A stretch of 31,395 nt of DNA from UBA4246 sp045113475 (GTDB lineage: Bacteria > Bacillota > Clostridia > Christensenellales > Aristaeellaceae), in NCBI GenBank assembly GCA_045113475.1, contig JBGUIY010000011.1, forward strand, positions 1 to 31,395, written 5' to 3'. Both the position numbers and the translations under genes were made by a program. The notes under the pieces were generated by a model. It did no database searches. It was given only the letters and a program-made list of their open reading frames with translations, and had not been told where the DNA came from. Shown here piece after piece: positions 14,889 to 22,010 of the stretch. How positions within the stretch are numbered: the first letter of the stretch is position 1; each line of letters opens with the position of its first letter.

Positions 14889-15656
14889 TCAGTTGTCTCC
14901 GGTACTGATCCCGGCGGATGCGCCGGCCGGGAGGTGGGACCTTGCGTCCCAGCAGAGCTTCAGGTAATCCATGTAGATTTCGTAGGGCACATGGAGGGCG
15001 GTGACCAGCTTCGCGTGCTCCGGGCCCACATAGCGGATGTGCCACGGCTCGACCTTGTAGCCGGTGATCTTCTGCCATTCCGCCCGGTAGCGGATAATGA
15101 AGCCGTATTCGGCGCAGTGGGCTTCCACCCACTGGCCCTCTTCGGTCTTGGAAAAAATGGCGTTCAGGCGGTAGTTGATGGAAGCGCAGGACACGTCCAT
15201 GGCCAGACCCAGCTGATGCTCGGATCTGCCGGCAGGCGCGCTGGTCAGTTCTGCCGACCTGCCTCGCTGCGCGACCTTGCGGGCATGGATCGCCTTCTGC
15301 GTGCCGTAGGAGCGGTAGCCGGACACCACGCCCAGCTTGACGCCGTCGGCGTCCGCCGCCTGGAACAGCCGTTTCAGGGCTTCGGCGGCCTCCGGCCGCA
15401 GCTGCTGTACCGCCAGGCCCGGCTTATGCGGCAGATCCACGGACACCAGCTCCGGCACGTAGTTGCCCGGCAGCGGCGTCTCCTTGTTCACCAGCACCAG
15501 CAAAGGATCCATGCGGGGGTCGCAGTTCATCGGCACGTCCGGCTCCGGGTTCTGCGCGAACAGCTCCTGCGCGGTGGGGATCGTCTCCTCCGCGGCGCAG
15601 CAGGCCGCGGCCAGCAGCAGGATCAGGAAACAGAGCAAACTGAGAGACCGTTTCAT
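14889..15656 (-). CDS. VanY-type D-alanyl-D-alanine carboxypeptidase
   Basis: This 255-residue exported protein has an N-terminal signal sequence (MKRSLSLLCFLILLLAAACC; the two cysteines make a lipoprotein possible, though the lipobox is poor). The peptidase M15B domain covers about residues 70-225. Zinc-site motifs are present: GYRSYGTQ, SEHQLGLAMDV (His and Asp) and EPWHIRYVG (His). The family trims the terminal D-Ala from peptidoglycan stem peptides. The ATG at 15656 overlaps the stop of the upstream methyltransferase gene as ATGA, with AAAGG about 10 nt upstream. An open frame continues upstream to 16160 but is only a shadow of that gene. A role in ordinary wall maturation is more likely than glycopeptide resistance, since no van regulators are present. 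Confidence 0.9.
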   Translation of the reverse strand: MKRSLSLLCFLILLLAAACCAAEETIPTAQELFAQNPEPDVPMNCDPRMDPLLVLVNKETPLPGNYVPELVSVDLPHKPGLAVQQLRPEAAEALKRLFQAADADGVKLGVVSGYRSYGTQKAIHARKVAQRGRSAELTSAPAGRSEHQLGLAMDVSCASINYRLNAIFSKTEEGQWVEAHCAEYGFIIRYRAEWQKITGYKVEPWHIRYVGPEHAKLVTALHVPYEIYMDYLKLCWDARSHLPAGASAGISTGDN

Positions 15657-16954
15657 TTTCGGAGACCTTTCGGATAATGGTTTTTGAGGATGCCCTGGGT
15701 CAGTTTGCCCCAGCCCAGGGGCACGCCCTCGGTGCAGACCTGGCACCAGCCGTCCTCCCCGGCGGGAAGTTCGACCGTTTCCCCGTGCATGTAGCGCAGG
15801 ATCTGCTCCTGGTCGAGGCTGACCCGGCGTCTGGCCATGGCTGCGTGGGAGAGGGCGTGATCCGGCAGCAGCAGCCGCTGCTGGGCGCGCAGCAGGCGCA
15901 GGCCCGGGCGCAGCAGGCGCAGGCCGCGCAGATCGGGGGTCAGGGACGGCAGCTGCCAGAGCCCGCCGCCGAAATCTGCGTCCACGCTGAACGGAACGTC
16001 CAGCAGGGAGGCGAGCGCGGCTTCCGCCGTTTTGTGGGTCGCGCGGTCGGGGACCGGCAGCCCTCCGGCCTGCGGAGAGGCGGGCCGGACTTCGGAGTCG
16101 CCGGCCCTGCGCCGGAGCAGGGCGACGAAATGTCCTTCCCCTCTCAGGCGGTGCGGCCACAGCCGCAGGCAGCCGTTCACGGAACCTCCCACGCCCGGCA
16201 GTGTGGAATCTTCCGGTTCAAAATCGGGATGCCCCGTCAGAAAAGCTTCGATCTGGGCTTCGTTCTCGGTCCGGTTGAAGGTACAGGTGCTGTAGCACAG
16301 GCGGCCCTCCGGCCCGACGAGGGCAGCGGCGCTTTCCAGTATGGCGTGCTGCCGCCTGGCGCAGCTTTCGGGGGAGTCGGGCGTCCATTCCGCGGCGGTT
16401 TCCGGATGGCGGCGGAACATGCCCTCTCCCGAGCAGGGCGCGTCCACCAGCACGGCGTCGAACAGCCCCGGCCACTGGCGGGCCAGGCGTTCCGGGCTCT
16501 CGTTCAGCACGATCATATTGCTGCAGCCCAGGCGTTCCGCGTTGGCGGAAAGGATCCTGGCCCGGTCGGGCACGATCTCGTTAGCCACGACCAGTGCGTC
16601 CGGCGCGAGGGCCGCCATGGCGGTCGCTTTTCCGCCCGGCGCGGCGCACAGATCCAGCACGCGTTCTCCGGCCCGGGGGCTGAGCACGGCGGGCGGCGCG
16701 GCGGCGCTGGGTTCCTGCAGGTACCAGGCGCCGGCTTCGTGCAGCGGGGACTTGCCTGCGCCGGAATCGGCGCTCAGGTAATACATTCCCGGGAACCAGG
16801 GCACGGGATCGCCGGTGCCCTCCGGCAGCGGCGCGGGCTTGCCGGGCGTCAGGCGGATGCCCCGGGCCGGCTCCGAACCCATGGCCTCAAAAAAGGCGGC
16901 GGCCTCGCTGCCCAGGAAGCGCCGCATTCCGGCAGCGAAAGCTTCCGGGATCAT
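15653..16954 (-). CDS. RsmF-type rRNA m5C methyltransferase
   Basis: This 433-residue protein belongs to the NOL1/NOP2/Sun group of SAM-dependent cytosine-C5 RNA methyltransferases. SAM-site motif LDLCAAPGGKATAMA lies near residue 110. The two cysteine motifs are DAPCSGEGMF and YSTCTFNRTENE. The C-terminus carries the RsmF-type domain ending GVPLGWGKLTQGILKNHYPKGLR, which separates it from RsmB. The likely substrate is 16S rRNA, though the exact position cannot be read from sequence. ATG at 16954 overlaps the preceding gene's stop (ATGA) and follows GAGGA. The open frame extends upstream to 17392, but that part only shadows the neighbouring gene. It is one of two NOL1/NOP2/Sun proteins in the window. 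Confidence 0.88.
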   Translation of the reverse strand: MIPEAFAAGMRRFLGSEAAAFFEAMGSEPARGIRLTPGKPAPLPEGTGDPVPWFPGMYYLSADSGAGKSPLHEAGAWYLQEPSAAAPPAVLSPRAGERVLDLCAAPGGKATAMAALAPDALVVANEIVPDRARILSANAERLGCSNMIVLNESPERLARQWPGLFDAVLVDAPCSGEGMFRRHPETAAEWTPDSPESCARRQHAILESAAALVGPEGRLCYSTCTFNRTENEAQIEAFLTGHPDFEPEDSTLPGVGGSVNGCLRLWPHRLRGEGHFVALLRRRAGDSEVRPASPQAGGLPVPDRATHKTAEAALASLLDVPFSVDADFGGGLWQLPSLTPDLRGLRLLRPGLRLLRAQQRLLLPDHALSHAAMARRRVSLDQEQILRYMHGETVELPAGEDGWCQVCTEGVPLGWGKLTQGILKNHYPKGLRK

Positions 16955-17556
16955 AGCGTGTCCTCGTCGTCCGAGCGGGGATATACGGGTGCCCGGAAGG
17001 CGTCTTCCTTGCTGACGATGGGCGGCAGGCCGTCGATGGGCGTGCCGTCGTCCATGATCAGCGGAGCGCGGCGCTGGGCTTCCCGCTGCCGGCGGACCGG
17101 CTTGCGGTACCTGTCGCTGCGGCGGTGGCGTTCGGCGGGAGGGGGCGCGGGCTGGGCGAACTGCCAGTCGTAATAGGCGTCGTCTCCGGCATCCGCGCCG
17201 GAGGGCTCTTCCACGGCGTACTCGCTGTCGGGATTTTCCGCCAGCGGCCGCGCGGCCTCGCCGATGTCCTCGTTTTCGTCCTTGAAGCCCCTGCGGAAGC
17301 GCCGCAGCTCGCGTCCCTCCTCGTTCAGGAGCGACGCGGAGCGGTTTACGGAGGAGCGCCAGACCAGGTCGGGCCGCCAGCGGATCAGCCACACGATGTA
17401 GTCGGTCAGCGTGCCGATCAGCAGCAGCGGGATCAGCGCAGCCAGCCAGTTGGCGGCCAGCCAGCTGTCGATCAGGTTGGGGTCGCTGAGCTGCTGTATC
17501 GCGTTCCTGACCCAGGAAAACATGGCCTGGAACAGATATTTCGCGAAAGCGTTCAT
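16951..17556 (-). CDS. Single-pass membrane protein of unknown function
   Basis: This 201-residue protein is not recognised. Residues 1-30 are mildly amphipathic, and a hydrophobic helix (about 37-60, WLAALIPLLLIGTLTDYIVWLI) is followed by WRPDLVWR. Residues about 70-201 are charged, low-complexity and probably disordered: an acidic middle (EEPSGADAGDDAYYD), then a basic patch (ERHRRSDRYRKPVRRQREAQRR) and a proline-containing end. ATGA overlaps at both ends bind it to cdaR upstream and rsmF downstream, so it is made together with the c-di-AMP genes. A cytosolic tail next to the CdaA/CdaR membrane complex is possible but purely inferred from position. Confidence 0.75.
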   Translation of the reverse strand: MNAFAKYLFQAMFSWVRNAIQQLSDPNLIDSWLAANWLAALIPLLLIGTLTDYIVWLIRWRPDLVWRSSVNRSASLLNEEGRELRRFRRGFKDENEDIGEAARPLAENPDSEYAVEEPSGADAGDDAYYDWQFAQPAPPPAERHRRSDRYRKPVRRQREAQRRAPLIMDDGTPIDGLPPIVSKEDAFRAPVYPRSDDEDTL

Positions 17557-18680
17557 ACGCCGTTATCCCCTTCCGGCGGGGTTCCGGTGCTGTCCGGTCC
17601 GGATTCCGGCTGCGCGGAGCGTTCGACTTCCAGCGTGAGCGTCACGGCGGAGACGCCCATATACTTGGCGTCCGTGGGCCGCAGCAGCGGAACGGTGAAG
17701 GACCTGGTGGACGTGATGCCGCTGATGTCCGCCGGAGACGCAGCGTGCAGGCTTTCCAGCGCCTCCAGGTCCGTATGCTCGCTGAAGGCGGCGCGGACCT
17801 GGGACGGATCCACGTCGATGCTCACGATCTCATAGCCGTCGGCGGGTGCCCCTGTGTAGAGGGACGGGATGTCCACCGGCAGGCTCACGACATCGAAAAA
17901 GGTCTGCTCCACGGTGATCGAGTCGATGCGGATGCCCGTATTCAGCGGGGAGACGGTGATCAGGTTTTTGGGGATCTCTTTTTCCTGCCGGTCCTCCAGG
18001 CGGAAGGGCAGGGCAGTGCGCTCCGTGCCGGCGGAAAACGCCATTTCGCTCAGATCGTAGGGCACGACGCAGCGGGCCACGTTATCCACCAGGGACTTGG
18101 GGCCGGCGATGGCCACGTAGATGGGGTCCGCCGTGGCTGCGGCGGCGTACAGGCCCTCCGGCAGCTTGCCGGCGGTGGCGACGCGGACGGGGATCCGGCT
18201 GCGGGTCACGTACTGCTCGACCTGCACGTCGATGCTCGTTACGGACAGGTCCTGCACGCTGCCGTAGGCGGTGGAACTGGTGGTCAATACCTGCAGGGTC
18301 TGGCTCCCGGTGCCGCGGATGCGGCTCAGATCGACCCGCACGTTGAAATTGGCGGCCTGGACGGACTCGTAGATGCGCTGCGGCACGTCCACCCGCATCC
18401 TGACGCCGCTCAGAGCGTCGGCATCCAGGCCGGACACGACGATATAGCCGTTGCGCAGCATTGCGTCCTCGTTCATGACGCTGATGGTGACGTCGTTGAA
18501 CACTTTGCTGCGCACCAGGGTGCCGTCCTGCATGATCAGGCCGCCCCACAGGAAGATCGCCGCCAGCAGGCAGCCCAGCTTCCAGCCCCAGTTATGGGTG
18601 ACGGCGGCCAGGAGACGTTGGAAAAACGCTTTGCCCTTTTTGATTTCCTGATTTTGCTCAGGTTTTTCAGGCGTCGACAT
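17553..18680 (-). CDS. cdaR: YbbR-domain protein, CdaA regulator
   Basis: This 375-residue protein has a short cytoplasmic N-terminus, one membrane helix (about 30-50, NWGWKLGCLLAAIFLWGGLI) and an extracellular part with four YbbR-type beta domains. WKLGCLLAAIFLW is typical of the YbbR/CdaR anchor, and IPVRVATAGKLPEGLYAAAATADPIYVAIAGP shows the repeat pattern. In Firmicutes CdaR binds and modulates the diadenylate cyclase CdaA. Here it overlaps the cdaA 3' end by 14 nt, as expected of the pair, and starts at the ATG at 18680 with AGGAGG 8 nt upstream. A glmM gene, often next in this operon, is absent; the unknown membrane protein takes its place. Confidence 0.9.
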   Translation of the reverse strand: MSTPEKPEQNQEIKKGKAFFQRLLAAVTHNWGWKLGCLLAAIFLWGGLIMQDGTLVRSKVFNDVTISVMNEDAMLRNGYIVVSGLDADALSGVRMRVDVPQRIYESVQAANFNVRVDLSRIRGTGSQTLQVLTTSSTAYGSVQDLSVTSIDVQVEQYVTRSRIPVRVATAGKLPEGLYAAAATADPIYVAIAGPKSLVDNVARCVVPYDLSEMAFSAGTERTALPFRLEDRQEKEIPKNLITVSPLNTGIRIDSITVEQTFFDVVSLPVDIPSLYTGAPADGYEIVSIDVDPSQVRAAFSEHTDLEALESLHAASPADISGITSTRSFTVPLLRPTDAKYMGVSAVTLTLEVERSAQPESGPDSTGTPPEGDNGV

Positions 18681-19527
18681 TCGGCGAGCCTCCTTTCCGC
18701 AGGATCTTCCGGCTCCAGGCTTTCAGGCCGGTGGGTTCTTCGTGGTACAGCTCGCGCAGCGCGTGGGCGATACCTTCCGCGTCCAGACGCCGGGTCATGA
18801 CGCCGTTTTTGGTCAGGGACACGATGCCGGTCTCTTCGGACACGATCAGCGTCACCGCGTCGGAGGCCTCGCTGATGCCCAGAGCCGCGCGGTGGCGCGT
18901 GCCCAGGTCGCGGCTCAGGGCGTTGGATTCGCTCAGGGTCAGCACGCAGGCGGCGGCGACGATGCGCTGGCCGCGGATGATGACCGCGCCGTCGTGCAGT
19001 GGGGTGTTCGGTTCAAAAATATTTTCAAGCAGCGGCGCGGAAATGGACGCGTCCAGGGCGGTGCCGGTCTCGATCACGTCCTTGAGGCCGGTCTTCTGCT
19101 CGAACACGATCAGCGCGCCGACACGCCGCTTGCTCAGGCGCAGGCAGCACTGGGTGATTTCCGCGATGATGCGCTCGTTTTCGCTCTGGGAGGCGGAACC
19201 ATGCTCAAAGCCCGCGCCGCGCCCCACCTGCTCCAGCACCTTGCGCAGCTCCGGCTGGAAGATAATGAACAGCAGCAGCGCGCCGTTGTTGAGCACGGAG
19301 CGCATCAGCCAGTTCAGCGAGGTCAGGCCGAAGAGCTCGCTCACATAGCTGATGATGAGCAGCACCGCAAGACCCTTCAGGACCTGGATGGCCCGGGTCT
19401 GCTTGGTCAGCATGACCAGCTGATACAGCAATGCCGCCATGATCAGGATGTCGATCACATCCGCCAGATTCGGCTGATGGATGATGTTCCAGAAGAACAT
19501 CTCCACATTGCTCAGGAAGCTTTGCAT
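18667..19527 (-). CDS. cdaA: Diadenylate cyclase CdaA
   Basis: This 286-residue membrane enzyme makes c-di-AMP from two ATP. Membrane helices occupy about residues 22-95 (DVIDILIMAALLYQLVML; VLKGLAVLLIISYV; NNGALLLFIIF). The DAC domain (about 105-260) carries DGA at 179-181 (NTPLHDGAVIIRG) and RHR at 211-213 (DLGTRHRAALGISE), the two catalytic signatures. Length and layout fit the CdaA type rather than DisA or CdaS. It starts the operon with cdaR. AGAAGGTGA precedes the ATG at 19527, and a promoter with a perfect TATAAT lies about 75 nt upstream. c-di-AMP controls potassium and osmolyte balance and wall integrity, in keeping with the VanY gene downstream. Confidence 0.95.
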   Translation of the reverse strand: MQSFLSNVEMFFWNIIHQPNLADVIDILIMAALLYQLVMLTKQTRAIQVLKGLAVLLIISYVSELFGLTSLNWLMRSVLNNGALLLFIIFQPELRKVLEQVGRGAGFEHGSASQSENERIIAEITQCCLRLSKRRVGALIVFEQKTGLKDVIETGTALDASISAPLLENIFEPNTPLHDGAVIIRGQRIVAAACVLTLSESNALSRDLGTRHRAALGISEASDAVTLIVSEETGIVSLTKNGVMTRRLDAEGIAHALRELYHEEPTGLKAWSRKILRKGGSPNVDA

Positions 19528-19587
19528 GATTCACCTTCTATAAGCACAGAGTCGCACGTAAGTCACAGTGGGCACGGCGGAAAGCTG

Positions 19588-19625
19588 TTCCCGCAGGATC
19601 ATTATAACCGATTTTTCTGCGGGAA
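19588..19625. promoter_or_regulatory. 9-bp-arm inverted repeat spanning the cdaA promoter
   Basis: TTCCCGCAG (19588-19596) pairs exactly with CTGCGGGAA (19617-19625) around a 20-nt AT-rich loop. One arm overlaps the -35/spacer side and the other lies just past the -10 box, so a protein bound to both arms would cover the promoter. No T run follows, so a terminator for rsmA is less likely. Confidence 0.4.
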
Positions 19626-19629
19626 TAAA
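19601..19629 (-). promoter_or_regulatory. Promoter of the cdaA operon
   Basis: On the minus strand TTTATT (19629-19624), a 17-nt spacer, then a perfect TATAAT (19606-19601), in the 116-bp gap between rsmA and cdaA. No terminator is seen after rsmA, so read-through from the upstream genes may add to transcription from here. Confidence 0.6.
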
Positions 19630-19643
19630 GCGAATCGGGAATT

Positions 19644-20489
19644 TTAACAATGTGCCGGAGCACCGGCCTCGGTTTCAGGGAAGGCGTCGGCCAGCGCGGC
19701 GAACCGGGCGATGTCCAGCTGCTCGGCCCGGGCGTTTTCCGGGATGCCGGCAGCGGCCATCCAGGAGAGGGCCTGCTCCCGGGTCAGGCGGTAGCGGTTC
19801 ATCAGGTTGTTGAGCAGGGTCTTGCGCCGGAGGGCGAAGCCCGCGCGGATGAGCCCGAAGAGAAAGCTTTCGTCACGGACGGCGGCAGGCGGCGCGCCGC
19901 GGCGGGTGAGGGAAATGAAAGCGCTGTCCACCCGGGGCGGGGGCGTAAAGCACTCCCGGGGCAGGTATTTGCGGATCTCCGGCTCGTACTGCCAGGAGAG
20001 CAGCAGCGTCAGCGGGCCGTAGCCGGGATCCCCTGCGCCGGCGCAGAGCTTTTCGGCGCTTTCCTTCTGCAGCATCAGGTGCATGGAGAGGATGGGCAGC
20101 TCCTGTCCGGTCAGCTGGGTCAGCAGGGCCGTGGTGACGTGGTAGGGCAGGTTGGCCGCGATGTGGAAGGGCCCGGTCTCCTTCGCGAAGGCCTGCCAGT
20201 CCATCCGCAGGATATCCTGGCGCAGCACGGTCACGTTGGGGCGGGAGAGCACCGCCGCCTTGAGGTAGGGGATCATCTCCCGGTCCAGCTCGACGGCAGT
20301 CACGTGCTTTACCCGGTCGGCCAGCGCCTGGGTCAGCATGCCGGAGCCCGCGCCGATCTCCAGCACCTCGTCGTCGGGGCCGAGGCCGGTCAGGCCGGCC
20401 AGCTCCTGCTGGAGGGCGGGATCCAGGATGAAGTTCTGTCCCAGGCTGTGCTTGAGGGCGGGGCCTGCGGGCCTTGTGTTCTGCTTCAT
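19644..20489 (-). CDS. rsmA: 16S rRNA dimethyladenosine transferase
   Basis: This 281-residue protein (KsgA) dimethylates the two adjacent adenosines in the 3'-terminal hairpin of 16S rRNA during 30S assembly. Motifs in order: SLGQNFILD (N-terminal RNA/SAM region), VLEIGAGSGMLTQAL (SAM motif I), VELDREM, and NLPYHVTT (motif IV, the catalytic N-L-P-Y). The C-terminal helical domain includes FGLIRAGFALRRKTLLNNL. Length is standard. The ATG at 20489 overlaps the rpe stop as ATGA. It is the last gene of the rsmB-to-rsmA run, and 116 bp separate it from cdaA. Confidence 0.95.
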   Translation of the reverse strand: MKQNTRPAGPALKHSLGQNFILDPALQQELAGLTGLGPDDEVLEIGAGSGMLTQALADRVKHVTAVELDREMIPYLKAAVLSRPNVTVLRQDILRMDWQAFAKETGPFHIAANLPYHVTTALLTQLTGQELPILSMHLMLQKESAEKLCAGAGDPGYGPLTLLLSWQYEPEIRKYLPRECFTPPPRVDSAFISLTRRGAPPAAVRDESFLFGLIRAGFALRRKTLLNNLMNRYRLTREQALSWMAAAGIPENARAEQLDIARFAALADAFPETEAGAPAHC

Positions 20490-21130
20490 AGGGCGTGCAC
20501 CGCCTCCGCGACTTTTCCGGGCTCCGGGGCCCTGAAAAAGGCCGTGCCCATGATCAGCGTGTCCGCGCCGAGAGCGGCCAGCTGCGGGGCGTTGTCCAGC
20601 GTCACGCCGCCGTCGCAGGCGATGTGCCCGCCATAGCCCGCGGCGCGCAGCTGCGCGGCCTTGTCCGCGCAGTCGGCCATCAGCTTCTGGCCGCCGAAGC
20701 CGGGCTCCACGGTCATGATCAGCACCCGTTCGGCCAGGGGCAGGCAGTCTGTGAGCGCCGACACGGGCGTCGCCGGCTTCAGGGAGATGCCGGGCTTCGC
20801 GCCGAGGCGTTGGATGTCTGCCAGTATCTCAGCGGACGTAATGGCCTCCCGGTGCACGGTCAGGCCGGTGGCGCCGGCTTCCGCGAAGGGGCCGATCCAG
20901 CGCGCGGGATCGCTGACCATCAGGTGTACGTCCAGCCAGACCTCCGGGAAAGCGCGCCTGAGGGCTTTCACCAGGTCGGGCCCGTAGGACAGGTTGGGGA
21001 CGAAATGGCCGTCCATGATGTCCACGTGCAGTTCGTCGGCGCCGCAGCGGACGGCTTTTTCCACCTCCTCGTACAGATGGAGCCGGTCGGCGGCGAGAAT
21101 GGACGGCGCGATGCGGATTGCGCTATGCAT
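20486..21130 (-). CDS. rpe: Ribulose-phosphate 3-epimerase
   Basis: This 214-residue TIM-barrel enzyme interconverts D-ribulose 5-phosphate and D-xylulose 5-phosphate. Family motifs are complete: IAPSILAAD, HVDIMDGHFVPNLSYG (metal His/Asp), DVHLMV, MTVEPGFGGQ, and ACDGGVTLDNAPQL (catalytic Asp). The ATG at 21130 is chosen because GGAGG lies 7 nt upstream and the barrel begins immediately; the frame stays open to 21244 but that part shadows rsgA. It overlaps the rsgA end by 8 nt and the rsmA start by 4 nt, within the usual Firmicutes prkC-rsgA-rpe order. Confidence 0.95.
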   Translation of the reverse strand: MHSAIRIAPSILAADRLHLYEEVEKAVRCGADELHVDIMDGHFVPNLSYGPDLVKALRRAFPEVWLDVHLMVSDPARWIGPFAEAGATGLTVHREAITSAEILADIQRLGAKPGISLKPATPVSALTDCLPLAERVLIMTVEPGFGGQKLMADCADKAAQLRAAGYGGHIACDGGVTLDNAPQLAALGADTLIMGTAFFRAPEPGKVAEAVHAL

Positions 21131-22010
21131 AGCGGTTCCTCCATGCCTCGTCAAGCTCACGAAGCAGAGCGGCATACCGGGCATACCGGCTTTCGTCGAT
21201 CTCACCGGCGGCCACAGCCGCCCGGACGCGGCAGCCGGGTTCACCCTGATGCCAGCAGGGCGTGAAGCGGCATTCGTCCTTCAGGTGAGAGAACTCGGGG
21301 TAGTATTCCTGCAGCAGGATCGGCTCCATATGCTCGTCCGACAGGGTGATCAGGCTGAAACCCGGAGTATCCATCAGACTGAAGCGGGAGGAACGGAAGA
21401 GCTCGGCGTGCCTGGTCGTGTTCCGGCCCCGCAGGATGCGCTTGCTGATCTCGCCGGTCTCGGCGGCCACGTTGAGCAGGCTGTTGGTCAGGGTGCTCTT
21501 GCCCACGCCGGACTGGCCGCTCAGGCTGACGGTCTCGCCTGCCAGGCAGCTTTCCAGGGGGCCGAGCCCTTCTCCGGTCAGCGCGCTGATGGCGATGACG
21601 GGCAGATCTGCACCCGCATAGGAGCGGGCCAGTTCCGGGGCCAGGGCCGGGTCCAGGTCGGACTTGTTGACGACCAGCGCCGCCTTGATGCCCTGGCGGC
21701 GGCACTGCACCAGCAGCCGGTCCACCATCATCAGGTCGGGCGCGGGCTGAGGCGCGACCACGACCGCCATCATCGTGACATTGGCGACGGCGGGGCGCAC
21801 GAAAGCGCTGGTGCGCGGCAGGATCTCGTCGATCCAGCCGTGCTCGTCGCTGACCGTTCCGGGGGTGAAGCAAATCCTGTCCCCGACCAGGGGGGAGATG
21901 TGCTGGCGGCGGAAGCGGTTCTTGGCCCGGAGCACGTACTGGGCCCCGGTTTCGTCCTCCGCGGTATAGACGCCGCCCTGGCCGCGGATGAGCCATCCTT
22001 CCATACTCAC
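21123..22010 (-). CDS. rsgA: Ribosome small-subunit-dependent GTPase RsgA
   Basis: This is a circularly permuted GTPase of 295 residues that acts late in 30S maturation. An N-terminal OB-fold (about 1-65) is followed by GTPase motifs in permuted order, VVNKSDLD (G4), SGQSGVGKST (G1) and DTPG (G3). The C-terminal zinc-binding region contains CRFTPCWHQGEPGC. The GTG at 22010 overlaps the prkC stop (GTGA) and has GGAGG only 4 nt upstream. The in-frame ATG at 22004 has a 10-nt spacing and is an equally reasonable start, giving 293 residues. Position right after prkC is conserved across Firmicutes, and RsgA-type GTPases are known substrates of this kinase family. Confidence 0.95.
   Translation of the reverse strand: MSMEGWLIRGQGGVYTAEDETGAQYVLRAKNRFRRQHISPLVGDRICFTPGTVSDEHGWIDEILPRTSAFVRPAVANVTMMAVVVAPQPAPDLMMVDRLLVQCRRQGIKAALVVNKSDLDPALAPELARSYAGADLPVIAISALTGEGLGPLESCLAGETVSLSGQSGVGKSTLTNSLLNVAAETGEISKRILRGRNTTRHAELFRSSRFSLMDTPGFSLITLSDEHMEPILLQEYYPEFSHLKDECRFTPCWHQGEPGCRVRAAVAAGEIDESRYARYAALLRELDEAWRNRYA

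Noticed and set aside
14889..15656. Glycopeptide-resistance gene cluster
   Set aside because: VanY-type motifs are present, but there are no vanH, vanA/B, vanX or vanRS genes nearby; the context is a housekeeping wall/c-di-AMP operon.
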